The translations under genes and the position numbers were made by a program. The notes under the pieces are model-generated. The model saw nothing but the letters and a program-made list of their open reading frames with translations. It had not been told where the DNA came from and did not search any database. 23,502 nucleotides of DNA from positions 1-23,502 of IMG/VR virus record IMGVR_UViG_3300025898_000036. One strand, given 5' to 3'. Numbering within the stretch: the first letter of the stretch is position 1; the number at the start of each line of letters is the position of its first letter. The DNA is from a virus. Of the stretch, positions 1 to 5,488 are shown piece after piece.

Positions 1-80
1 TACTGGGCTGGTTCGCCCGCATCCTGCGGGAGCAGGACCAGGCGAGTGACCGGCGTCTCAAGCTCCCGAAGAAGAGGTGA
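1..80 (+). CDS. C-terminal end of an unidentified protein (partial)
   Basis: The frame starting at base 3 is open from the window edge to TGA at 78-80 and gives 25 residues ending in a basic tail (RRLKLPKKR). The start lies outside the window, so no function can be given. It is taken as real because its stop overlaps a GTG at 77 (GTGA), the same junction style used by most genes over the next 3 kb, and because the next gene has a ribosome binding site inside its last codons. Confidence 0.5.
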   Translation, partial: LGWFARILREQDQASDRRLKLPKKR

Positions 81-85
81 CACCC

Positions 86-331
86 ATGAAGTTCGAGCCC
101 TGGTTCCATTACGAGGTCGTCAACTCGGAGCGGGACGGATACCCCGAGGTGCGCGCCAAGGCCGTCTGGCATGCCATAACTTGGCCGCAGTCAGCCCGCC
201 CGGTGGAGCTGACGGAGGAGACGCTGCCAGGGCTGATCGCCGACGCCGCTGACTGGGCTCAGGAGACACTGATCAGCCTCGCCGGCATCACGGCCTGCCC
301 GAGATGCTCTCGTACTTCGTGCGCATCATAA
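86..331 (+). CDS. Small hypothetical protein, 81 aa
   Basis: Not recognised. The product starts MKFEPWFHYEV and is mixed in charge with several Trp residues and no membrane segment; the C-terminal end contains two Cys (CPRCS, TSC) but no clear zinc-binding array. ATG 86 is preferred because GAGG at 74-77 lies 8 nt upstream. An in-frame GTG at 77 would add three residues and overlap the previous stop by four bases. The TAA stop shares one base with the ATG of the next gene (TAATG), so the two are probably translationally coupled. It belongs to the chain of small genes upstream of the terminase. Confidence 0.6.
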   Translation: MKFEPWFHYEVVNSERDGYPEVRAKAVWHAITWPQSARPVELTEETLPGLIADAADWAQETLISLAGITACPRCSRTSCAS

Positions 332-480
332 TGACGGTGCTCGACGCTGACGGCAAGGCGAAGACGGTCACGCTCATTGACCGCATGAAAGACGGCGGGG
401 TCGTCCTGGACGGGACCGAGCGTCTCACCTGGGAGGAGTTCGCCGCCAAGCTCTACTTCGGAGGATGGAAGCTCCCATGA
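331..480 (+). CDS. Small hypothetical protein, 49 aa
   Basis: A short ORF placed by its junctions: ATG 331 overlaps the preceding TAA by one base and its TGA (478-480) overlaps the next ATG at 477. It starts MTVLDADGKAKTVTLID and ends FAAKLYFGGWKLP. The alternating hydrophobic pattern suggests a small beta-rich fold, perhaps SH3-like, but that is only an impression. No family is recognised. It is short, but both ends fit the overlap pattern of its neighbours and the composition looks like protein. Confidence 0.55.
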   Translation: MTVLDADGKAKTVTLIDRMKDGGVVLDGTERLTWEEFAAKLYFGGWKLP

Positions 481-665
481 ACCGCTGTCGCTTCTGCCGC
501 ACCATCGATGCCGGTTACTCCGGCTTCTGCGACACCCACAAGCGGGCTCGGGTCAACTACGACTGCCCCAAGGGCCTGCGGGACGCCATCACCGCCATGG
601 CCGCCGCCACCGGGGCTGACATCGAGGTGGAGACGAAGGGCGAGCCGGAGATCATCGTCCGATGA
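477..665 (+). CDS. Small zinc-ribbon-like protein, 62 aa
   Basis: The N-terminus has a CX2C-X10-CX2H arrangement (Cys4, Cys7, Cys18, His21), as expected of a small treble-clef or zinc-ribbon knuckle. The rest is a short helix rich in Ala followed by an acidic strand (DIEVETKGEPEIIV). ATG 477 is chosen because it makes an ATGA overlap with the previous gene, with GGAAG at 468-472 as a close ribosome binding site; ATG 465 directly after GGAGG is the alternative and adds four residues. Function unknown; small Cys-cluster proteins of this kind are common in phage accessory blocks and may bind nucleic acid. It is one of three Cys-rich mini-proteins between here and the terminase. Confidence 0.6.
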   Translation: MNRCRFCRTIDAGYSGFCDTHKRARVNYDCPKGLRDAITAMAAATGADIEVETKGEPEIIVR

Positions 666-1468
666 CGCTGCACGCGCTTGGCTGCATGTACCTGGGCGGG
701 ATGGCCGCGTGGACGGCCGTTACAACTGGGCTGGCCTGGCGCCGCGGCGGACAGCTACTGCTGCGCTTCGCGCTGGTCTCCCCTTCCTGGCCCCTCCTGG
801 TCATCCTGGCCTTCACCGACAACCGCAAGCCGCGCCAGCTCTCCACCCCAGCAGCTCCCGACCCCCTCGCCCCCTACATGCTCGAAGCCATGCGGGAGGT
901 AGACGCGATCACCCCCCAGGTCCCTAGGCTGGCCCCACCCTCCGGCCCCACCGCCTCCGCCTTCCTGGGCACCCTCAACGCCCGGGTGCTAGCCCTCCGT
1001 GACGAGTCCGCCCGTCGGGTGCTGCAAGGCCGCTCGGTTCCCGAGTGCCAGGTCATCCGCAACATGCGCGGCGATGTCATCAGGGTGTGGAATGAGCAGT
1101 GTCAGCAGTATGACCAGATCCCGGCCGAGCAGTACCTGCCGAGCCTCACTCATCTGCAGGCCAACCTCGGCCTCCAACAAGCCCAACACGCCCTTAATGC
1201 TCGCCAGGCGCTCCAGCTTGCGCAAGGCGCATCGAACGCCTACCTACAGGCCCAACAGGCCAACTCCCAGGAATGGACCCGCCGCCGCGAGCTAATGCAG
1301 CGGTACGACGAGGCACGGCGCCGGGCAGCCATCGCCCAGCTCAAGTCGTGCGAGCGGGAGGATCGGGAGCAGTCCGCGCAGCAAGCTGACCTCTGGGACC
1401 GCCTGTGGCGCAAACAGCAGGAGATGCGGCGCCAGCTTGAAACCAAGCCCGACGAAGATGTAATTTGA
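662..1468 (+). CDS. Membrane-anchored coiled-coil protein of unknown function, 268 aa
   Basis: Two hydrophobic stretches lie at residues about 9-26 and 32-51, separated by a short basic loop (RRGG), so a helical hairpin in the inner membrane is likely. A Pro-rich linker follows, and from about residue 165 the protein is a long helical region rich in Gln, Ala and Arg, with a strongly charged end (RKQQEMRRQLETKPDED), typical of a coiled coil. ATG 662 overlaps the previous stop (ATGA). No homologous family is recognised. Lysis, exclusion or an assembly role at the membrane are all possible; the sequence does not decide. It is the largest unidentified gene upstream of the terminase. Confidence 0.65.
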   Translation: MTLHALGCMYLGGMAAWTAVTTGLAWRRGGQLLLRFALVSPSWPLLVILAFTDNRKPRQLSTPAAPDPLAPYMLEAMREVDAITPQVPRLAPPSGPTASAFLGTLNARVLALRDESARRVLQGRSVPECQVIRNMRGDVIRVWNEQCQQYDQIPAEQYLPSLTHLQANLGLQQAQHALNARQALQLAQGASNAYLQAQQANSQEWTRRRELMQRYDEARRRAAIAQLKSCEREDREQSAQQADLWDRLWRKQQEMRRQLETKPDEDVI

Positions 1469-1475
1469 ATTACAT
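1458..1475. promoter_or_regulatory. AT-rich 18-bp palindrome, operator or packaging-site candidate
   Basis: ATGTAATTTGAATTACAT has two perfect 8-bp arms around a central TG. It is conspicuously AT-rich in GC-rich surroundings. It covers the last codons and stop of the 662-1468 gene and the first base pairs of the next gene's ATG (1474). A 2-nt centre is too tight for an RNA hairpin, so a dimeric DNA-binding protein is the better guess. Because the next gene may be the small terminase, a terminase-recognition site is one option; a repressor operator is another. Confidence 0.4.
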
Positions 1476-1884
1476 GGCGAACGATGGCGGAACCACACCG
1501 GCTGCGCCGGCACTGAGCGACCCCAGATACCGGGGACTCAAGCCATTCCGCCCCGGCCACGACCCCCGCCGGGGCATGGGCGCCCTCAGCCCCCAGGAGC
1601 GGGAGTTCAAGCGCTTCCTGGCGGAGAAGCAGATCCCCAAGGCCAGCAAGGCCGTAGAGGCGCTCTACACCGAGGGGATGAAGTGGCTGAAGAAGGGCAA
1701 GGAGGGCCCCCTCCTGGCCTGGTTCAAGGTGTGCGGCCTGATCCAGAAGCCCACGGACGCGGCAGCCATCGCCGAGATGGCCCGGGCGTTCCTGGGGGAA
1801 ATGATCCAGGAGGCCCAGGCCCGCCGCGCAGCGGACGCCGAGCAGGCCCAGCGCCAGATCACGGACGTCGGGACCGAAGAGTAG
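1474..1884 (+). CDS. Possible terminase small subunit, 136 aa
   Basis: After a flexible N-terminus the product has GLKPFRPGHDPRRG, which resembles the short basic KPFxxGxSGNPGG lead-in of DUF5681-type DNA-packaging proteins. A helical region then reads KAVEALYTEGMKWLKKGKEG, followed by more helix and a Glu/Ala/Gln-rich end. Its position, some 1.3 kb upstream of the large terminase on the same strand, also fits a DNA-recognition subunit. No helix-turn-helix could be confirmed by eye, so this is tentative. ATG 1474 is preferred; TTG 1465 would overlap the previous stop (TTGA), like other junctions here, and add three residues. No Shine-Dalgarno is visible for either start. The start lies inside the AT-rich palindrome at 1458-1475. 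Confidence 0.45.
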   Translation: MANDGGTTPAAPALSDPRYRGLKPFRPGHDPRRGMGALSPQEREFKRFLAEKQIPKASKAVEALYTEGMKWLKKGKEGPLLAWFKVCGLIQKPTDAAAIAEMARAFLGEMIQEAQARRAADAEQAQRQITDVGTEE

Positions 1885-1887
1885 GAC

Positions 1888-1906
1888 GCCCGGGTATATT
1901 CCGGGC
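1888..1906 (+). promoter_or_regulatory. Hairpin with 7-nt loop in the gap after the possible small terminase
   Basis: GCCCGG-GTATATT-CCGGGC is a perfect 6-bp stem with a 7-nt loop, placed three bases after a stop codon and directly abutting an ATG at 1907. That ATG is in frame with the next gene (preferred start 1961). The loop contains TATATT, close to a -10 box, but no -35 partner is apparent. It could be a weak terminator without a T tract or a translational element. Confidence 0.35.
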
Positions 1907-1960
1907 ATGCGAGACCCTCGGCTTGCCGCGCGAGACGGACGCCAAGAAGGGGTTGGCCTC

Positions 1961-2164
1961 GTGAGCGCTGCCGCCATCGACCCCGGCGAGCTCCGGGACC
2001 TGGTGGATCGGATCGAGGGGGCGATCTCGGATGCTCGCCGAGCTGTCGCCAAGGACCGCCAGGTCACGAGCGACCGGGACCTCATGGACGCCCGGGCGCA
2101 CCTGGACAAGGCCCTCCTGGCCATCGCTGACGCCCGCCGGGCGGGGACGGTGCCGCGGTGGTAG
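1961..2164 (+). CDS. Small helical hypothetical protein, 67 aa
   Basis: Not recognised. The product is almost wholly helical and charged (DPGELRDLVDRIEGAISDARR and similar), with a heptad-like pattern of Leu, Ile and Ala that suggests a small coiled coil. GTG 1961 is chosen because AAGAAGGGG lies just upstream and because the extra N-terminal residues from ATG 1907 (MRDPRLAARDGRQ) look like translated leader. With the longer start the protein would be 85 aa and begin directly after the hairpin at 1888-1906. It overlaps the next gene by seven bases. Confidence 0.55.
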   Translation: MSAAAIDPGELRDLVDRIEGAISDARRAVAKDRQVTSDRDLMDARAHLDKALLAIADARRAGTVPRW

Positions 2165-2424
2165 CCGTCGGGGACGTGATGGTGGTGCGCTTCAAGCCCC
2201 CCACGTGGAAGTCGGCGGGGAACATCCGCATCGCCCAGGTGGCCCGCCTGGAGCCGCTGGGCATCCAGCTCCTCGGCGGTTCCGCCCCCGGGTGCATCAC
2301 CGCCTCCGGAGCCAAGACAAAGTTTCGGCCCAAGTTCATGGCCAAGGTCCACGACGTGGGGCCCGAGGTCTTCATTCGCCCGGCCACCCGGCGGGAGATG
2401 GTGCTGGGGATGGCGCTGCCGTGA
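2158..2424 (+). CDS. Small basic hypothetical protein, 88 aa
   Basis: GTG 2158 overlaps the previous TAG in the sequence GTGGTAG. The product has the pattern of a small beta protein (VAVGDVMVVRFKPPTW, NIRIAQVARLE) followed by a Lys/Arg-rich middle (KTKFRPKFMAKV) and a C-terminal strand-helix unit. Net basic charge would allow nucleic-acid binding, but no family is recognised. An internal ATG at 2179 is a possible alternative start. Its TGA overlaps the GTG of the next gene (GTGA). Confidence 0.55.
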   Translation: MVAVGDVMVVRFKPPTWKSAGNIRIAQVARLEPLGIQLLGGSAPGCITASGAKTKFRPKFMAKVHDVGPEVFIRPATRREMVLGMALP

Positions 2425-2777
2425 GGGGCCACGGGAAGGTCATCTGCCGGAAGTGCGGGGCGATCGTTCATGAATGCCGATGCACGAGCCCGGATGCGAA
2501 GCTGGTCAGGTACGTGATGTGCCAGGCCTGCGAGGAGAAGCGAGAGCAGGAGGAGACGAAGATGGCGGACGAGAGCGAGATCAAGCCTGGCGACCTGGTG
2601 TGCCTCAAGGGAACGAACACGCCCAAGATGGTGGTGGGCGTCATCCTGGGTACGGACGGCACTCTAAAGGCCGAGTGCTGGTGGTCGGATGCGGCGTCGT
2701 TCTACGCCAACGGCGGTCCGATGGTGACGTCCCTGAAGAATCAGGACATCCCGGTCGCCGCCCTGGTGAAGGCGTGA
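2421..2777 (+). CDS. Zinc-ribbon fused to a DUF2158 (YodC-like) domain, 118 aa
   Basis: Residues 9-37 carry CX2C, CXC and CX2C pairs (Cys9, 12, 19, 21, 34, 37), enough for one or two zinc sites. A Glu-rich linker follows. From residue about 54, PGDLVCLKGTNTPKMVV and then ECWW match the pattern of DUF2158 (compare E. coli YodC: a GD-V-LK-GG-P-M-V strand pair, then C-W-), a small SH3-like fold of unknown function. GTG 2421 overlaps the previous stop (GTGA). An in-frame ATG at 2562 (residue 48) sits 8 nt after a strong AGGAGG, so a second 71-aa product consisting only of the DUF2158 part is likely to be made. Confidence 0.6.
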   Translation: MRGHGKVICRKCGAIVHECRCTSPDAKLVRYVMCQACEEKREQEETKMADESEIKPGDLVCLKGTNTPKMVVGVILGTDGTLKAECWWSDAASFYANGGPMVTSLKNQDIPVAALVKA

Positions 2778-2920
2778 CCGTCAAGGAGGCCCTGGACTTC
2801 CTGGCGGTGATCTCCCGCCTCATGTGCGCCCTGCTGGGCCACTACTTTGCTCTTCCGCCGGGCGTCCTAGCCTTCACGCTCCCCGCCCGCTGCTGCAGGT
2901 GCGGTAAGCTGGTCGAGTGA
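2774..2920 (+). CDS. Cys-rich mini-protein, 48 aa
   Basis: GTG 2774 overlaps the previous stop (GTGA) and the TGA at 2918-2920 overlaps the next GTG at 2917. A hydrophobic helix (LDFLAVISRLMCALLGH) is followed by a C-terminal RCCRCGK. Cys18/His23 together with Cys40/Cys43 form a CX4H ... CX2C pattern typical of very small zinc-binding phage proteins. Function unknown. The length and double overlap argue it is a real cistron. Confidence 0.5.
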   Translation: MTVKEALDFLAVISRLMCALLGHYFALPPGVLAFTLPARCCRCGKLVE

Positions 2921-3189
2921 GCCAGAAGTACCCGCATCCCAAGGCGCGAGGGGGGCGCTACTGGGCCGACATGGTGGCTAGCGGTTTACGCGGCATGGTC
3001 GTACCGCCTCACTTCTTCGGCCTAGGCTGGCCCACATCGACCCGCCGTCGCTGGGCCCAACTGGTCGGGGTCAAGATGCGGCGAGAGCTGCCCCACCCGC
3101 GCCCATGGGAAGGACCGCGGTGGCCGTTCGAGGGCCTGTTCAGGACAACGGCAGAGCCCATGTTGACGTCGAGCTGGTTGGGTCCGTGA
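2917..3189 (+). CDS. Hypothetical protein directly upstream of the large terminase, 90 aa
   Basis: The product is basic and rich in Trp, Pro, Gly and Arg (GGRYWADMVASGLRGMVVPP, PTSTRRRWAQLVG), without a recognisable domain. It overlaps both neighbours by four bases (GTGA at each end), so it is probably translated in step with the terminase. Small proteins in this position sometimes take part in packaging, but nothing in the sequence shows that here. It could also be a weakly conserved ORF kept for coupling. Confidence 0.5.
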   Translation: MSQKYPHPKARGGRYWADMVASGLRGMVVPPHFFGLGWPTSTRRRWAQLVGVKMRRELPHPRPWEGPRWPFEGLFRTTAEPMLTSSWLGP

Positions 3190-4859
3190 GCGCGCTCGAT
3201 GACCTCTACGCCGACGTAGAGCGGCTGGTAGGGCTGACCGACGCGGGGTTCAAGAAGCCGGTGGCGCCCCCGCCAGAACAACGCCTGGTCTTCACGGCCG
3301 ATGAGTTCTGCGGCACCCACTCCGACCAGCTCGCCGCCATCAAAGACCGAGAGCAGTTCCAGCACTGGCTGTGTGCCCGTCAGGCGGGGAAGACCTGGGG
3401 GGCTGACGGTGCGATGTTCGAGAACGCCCAGAACTACCCCCGCTCCCTCAATGTGCTCCTTCACCTGACGGGCCCGGCGGTCAAGATCGCCAACTGGGTC
3501 CCGGTGTGGCAGCAGGGCTTGTGCGAGCGCTACGGCATCCCCGAGCGCTGCCACAACCAGGGGATGATGATCACCACCTTCCCCAACGAGGCCCGGGTGA
3601 TGTTCGCGGGGACGGACGACCTCAAGCACGTCAAGAACTTCCTGGGGAACCGGCTCGCCAACGGGATCATCTGCATCGACGAAGCGCAAGACCAGCCCCC
3701 CCATGTGCTGGAGTACATCCTCAAGGTGATGTTGCCCCCCATGCTCACCCCCACCACGCGGGTGATCCTGCTGGGGGTGCTTCCCGACATGCCGTCGGGG
3801 AAGTTCCTGGACCTCGCAGCCTACGACCCGGAGAGCAAGACCGGGGGCAAAGAGGGGTCGCAGGCCTACAGCCATCACGAGTGGGCCCGGGCCGCCAACA
3901 TCCACACTCCCGAGGCGATGGCGCAGCTGCACGAGTACCTGCGCAAGCACAGCATCAGCATCGACGACCCCCAGATACAGCGCGACTGGTTCCGCAAGCG
4001 CATCTGGTCCACGACAGTCGGTGCCTACGGGTACGACGCCAGCCGGAACGCCTATCAGCCGGCTTGGCCCAAATGGCTGACCGAGCTCTACGCCACGTAC
4101 TCGGCCGGGCCGGCCGCTGGCCCGCATCTCATCCCCTACGCCCACCCCATCCAGACGGACAAGGAGGACGGCGCACGCTTCGGCCTGATGGCGGCCGAGC
4201 CCCCGCCCGGGGTGAAGTTCTTCGCCCTGGCGCTGGACCCAGGCGGTGGTGACCGCTGCGCGGTGGAGGGCTGGGGGTGGGGGACGGACTCCCGGGACGT
4301 CTGGCACCTATTCGACTGGTGCTCGCCTAGGAACGCCAACCTCACCACAACCCCCATGTACTCGGTCCTGGGCCTGGCCTACCGGGTGTTCCTGGGCTAC
4401 GCCACCCAGCGGGGTGGGGCCTGCTTTCCCCCGCGGCAGGACACCCAGAGCCAGCAGGAGATCGACAACCTACAGAAGGACTTCGGGATCCCCCTCGTGA
4501 AGGCCGCCAAGAAGACGGACCTGAAGGGCCAGGTGGAGCGCAACCGGGACCTCCTGCATGAGGGCCGGGCCCACATCATGGCGGGAAGCCCGCTCGAGCA
4601 GGACTACCAGCGGACGAAGTGGGACCCGGACGCGCGGGCCAAGGGGATCTACCGCTGGCCTCGCGGCGCCGGTCACCCGGACCCCTCGGAGGCCGGCCGC
4701 TACGGCTTGGGGGACTACTTCGACGCCTTCGAGGCCCAGCCCGAAGAGCCGAAGACCGACATCGAACGTCACCGGGCCGAGGTGAAGGCGGCCCTTGCGG
4801 AGGTGCGGGAGCGGGACGAGGAAGACGAAGACGGGACGCGCGGGATGGGTTGGGGGTAA
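3186..4859 (+). CDS. terL: Terminase large subunit, 557 aa
   Basis: The motor and nuclease that pumps phage DNA into the procapsid through the portal and cuts it. The ATPase domain has a Walker A (ARQAGKT, residues 64-70, Lys69) and Walker B with catalytic Glu (ICIDEAQD, Asp165 and Glu166). The C-terminal RNase H-like nuclease begins with ALDPGGGD (Asp351) and ends with a GLGDYFDAF segment (Asp510/Asp513), the usual position of the last acidic metal ligands. The last 45 residues are a highly charged tail. The frame stays open up to 3105, but GTG 3186 is chosen because it makes a GTGA overlap with the previous gene and gives a normal N-terminus (MSALDDLYADVERL). Length fits the family. The protein-free, RNA-structured gap follows. 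Confidence 0.93.
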   Translation: MSALDDLYADVERLVGLTDAGFKKPVAPPPEQRLVFTADEFCGTHSDQLAAIKDREQFQHWLCARQAGKTWGADGAMFENAQNYPRSLNVLLHLTGPAVKIANWVPVWQQGLCERYGIPERCHNQGMMITTFPNEARVMFAGTDDLKHVKNFLGNRLANGIICIDEAQDQPPHVLEYILKVMLPPMLTPTTRVILLGVLPDMPSGKFLDLAAYDPESKTGGKEGSQAYSHHEWARAANIHTPEAMAQLHEYLRKHSISIDDPQIQRDWFRKRIWSTTVGAYGYDASRNAYQPAWPKWLTELYATYSAGPAAGPHLIPYAHPIQTDKEDGARFGLMAAEPPPGVKFFALALDPGGGDRCAVEGWGWGTDSRDVWHLFDWCSPRNANLTTTPMYSVLGLAYRVFLGYATQRGGACFPPRQDTQSQQEIDNLQKDFGIPLVKAAKKTDLKGQVERNRDLLHEGRAHIMAGSPLEQDYQRTKWDPDARAKGIYRWPRGAGHPDPSEAGRYGLGDYFDAFEAQPEEPKTDIERHRAEVKAALAEVRERDEEDEDGTRGMGWG

Positions 4860-4885
4860 ATTTACAGACAGTCCTCCATCAACCC

Positions 4886-4902
4886 GACGCCTGACCGGCG
4901 TC
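4886..4902 (+). other. Hairpin just upstream of the tRNA
   Basis: GACGCC-TGACC-GGCGTC is a 6-bp perfect stem with a 5-nt loop, 27 nt after the terminase stop and 2 nt before the tRNA acceptor stem. It has no T tract, so it is a poor intrinsic terminator; a processing signal for releasing the tRNA is possible. Confidence 0.4.
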
Positions 4903-4904
4903 AC

Positions 4905-4977
4905 TGCGGGGTGGGCCATCGGCCGGCCACCTGGCTCATAACCAGGTTTTAGGCGAGTTCGACTCTCGCCCCCGCAA
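4905..4977 (+). tRNA. tRNA with CAT anticodon (Met, or Ile if the C is modified)
   Basis: A full cloverleaf can be drawn: acceptor TGCGGGG (4905-4911) with CCCCGCA (4970-4976); D arm GGCC/GGCC with a 7-nt loop holding the GG pair; anticodon arm CCTGG/CCAGG with loop CTCATAA (anticodon CAT at 4937-4939); a 6-nt variable region; T arm GCGAG/CTCGC with loop TTCGACT; discriminator A4977. CCA is not encoded (CTG follows). The anticodon stem lacks the three G:C pairs of initiator tRNA, so it is elongator Met or the lysidine-modified Ile type. The D loop is short. It lies between terminase and portal, in the sense direction, so it is probably cut from the late transcript. Confidence 0.85.
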
Positions 4978-4979
4978 CT

Positions 4980-5052
4980 GGAGACGCCGCGGGAGTTCGC
5001 TTCGCGCCCGCGGCCGGGATGTGCGGGCCGCCCGTCCTTTCACCCCGTCTCC
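4980..5052 (+). ncRNA. Possible structured RNA closed by a 7-bp stem
   Basis: GGAGACG (4980-4986) pairs perfectly with CGTCTCC (5046-5052). Inside are CCGCGGG/CCCGCGG (4987-4993 with 5007-5013, 13-nt loop) and a small CGGG-CCG-CCCG hairpin (5024-5034), which together would make a three-way junction. Total length is 73 nt, tRNA-like in size, but no T arm or anticodon arm can be formed, so it is not a normal tRNA. It begins 2 nt after the tRNA's discriminator base. GC-rich DNA forms stems easily, so this is only a candidate. Confidence 0.35.
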
Positions 5053-5080
5053 CCGGGGTCAATCCGCATGGAGAGCCGGG

Positions 5081-5102
5081 ACCGCCAGCGGCATCTGGCG
5101 GG
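5081..5102 (+). other. Strong hairpin upstream of repeat copy 1
   Basis: ACCGCCAG-CGGCAT-CTGGCGGT is an 8-bp perfect stem with a 6-nt loop, flanked by GAGAG (5071-5075) and CTCTC (5112-5116), which could extend the stem across an internal loop. There is no T tract. It ends 20 nt before the first copy of the repeated 18-nt element. Confidence 0.4.
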
Positions 5103-5122
5103 TAGTTCCTCCTCTCGGGGAC

Positions 5123-5140
5123 ACCGGGCACAAATCCCGG
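5123..5140 (+). repeat. Module-boundary hairpin element, copy 1 (before the portal block)
   Basis: ACCGGGCACAAATCCCGG, identical in all four copies: stem CCGGG/CCCGG with 7-nt loop CACAAAT. Five bases (CACCT) separate it from ATG 5146, which opens a 10-codon ORF; the gene proper starts at GTG 5150 in the +1 frame. There is no Shine-Dalgarno for either start. The copy separates the packaging module from the portal module. Confidence 0.8.
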
Positions 5141-5145
5141 CACCT

Positions 5146-5178
5146 ATGAGTGCCGCCCACCGTCGTAGCCCTACCTGA
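5146..5178 (+). other. Short ORF of 10 codons at repeat copy 1
   Basis: ATG 5146, 5 nt after the hairpin, opens MSAAHRRSPT and stops at TGA 5176-5178, overlapping the start of the 111-aa gene in another frame. It is listed because its start is at the same distance from the repeat as at the other three copies. Whether it is translated is unknown. Confidence 0.25.
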
Positions 5179-5485
5179 CCCTGTTCAGCTGGCCGCGGTC
5201 CTGAAGGCGGCTCGCGAGAATGGCGTCACCCACCTGCGGGTCGGCACCTTCGAGTGCGACATGGCCCCCTTGGGCGTGGTCGAGGCGATCAACCGAGTGG
5301 CGCCGCTGCCGGCGGACCCCTTCGACACCATCCGCCAAGCTGCGGCCGGCGGCATTGGGGCGGCCGATGCGGCCCGCGCGCGCCAGGCGCAGGCACTGGC
5401 CGGTGGCGAGAGCCGGCCGGACATCCTGCAGGCCCTGGCGGACGGTGCCCGACTGGTGAACACGGGCGACCCCACCCAGGCGTAG
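5150..5485 (+). CDS. Hypothetical protein upstream of the portal, 111 aa
   Basis: The product starts MPPTVVALPDPVQLAAVLK. The first part has a helix then a strand-rich segment (GVTHLRVGTFECDMAP), a layout often seen in small uncharacterised proteins just before phage portal genes. The second half is Ala-rich and probably helical. No catalytic motif is visible. GTG 5150 is 9 nt after repeat copy 1 and lacks a Shine-Dalgarno, so its translation probably depends on that element or on the overlapping short ORF at 5146. It ends three bases before the portal start. Confidence 0.6.
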   Translation: MPPTVVALPDPVQLAAVLKAARENGVTHLRVGTFECDMAPLGVVEAINRVAPLPADPFDTIRQAAAGGIGAADAARARQAQALAGGESRPDILQALADGARLVNTGDPTQA

Positions 5486-5488
5486 CCC

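Noticed and set aside
1895-1900. TATATT as a promoter -10 box
   Set aside because: It is the loop of a hairpin and no plausible -35 hexamer is found 16-18 nt upstream.
3105-3185. Upstream extension of the large terminase to the ATG at 3105
   Set aside because: The extra 27 residues overlap the preceding gene and have no Shine-Dalgarno; GTG 3186 gives the GTGA overlap common in this cluster and a better N-terminus.
4980-5052. A second tRNA directly after the first, because of size and a 7-bp acceptor-like stem
   Set aside because: No T arm with a 5-bp stem and 7-nt loop and no anticodon arm can be formed; kept only as a candidate structured RNA.
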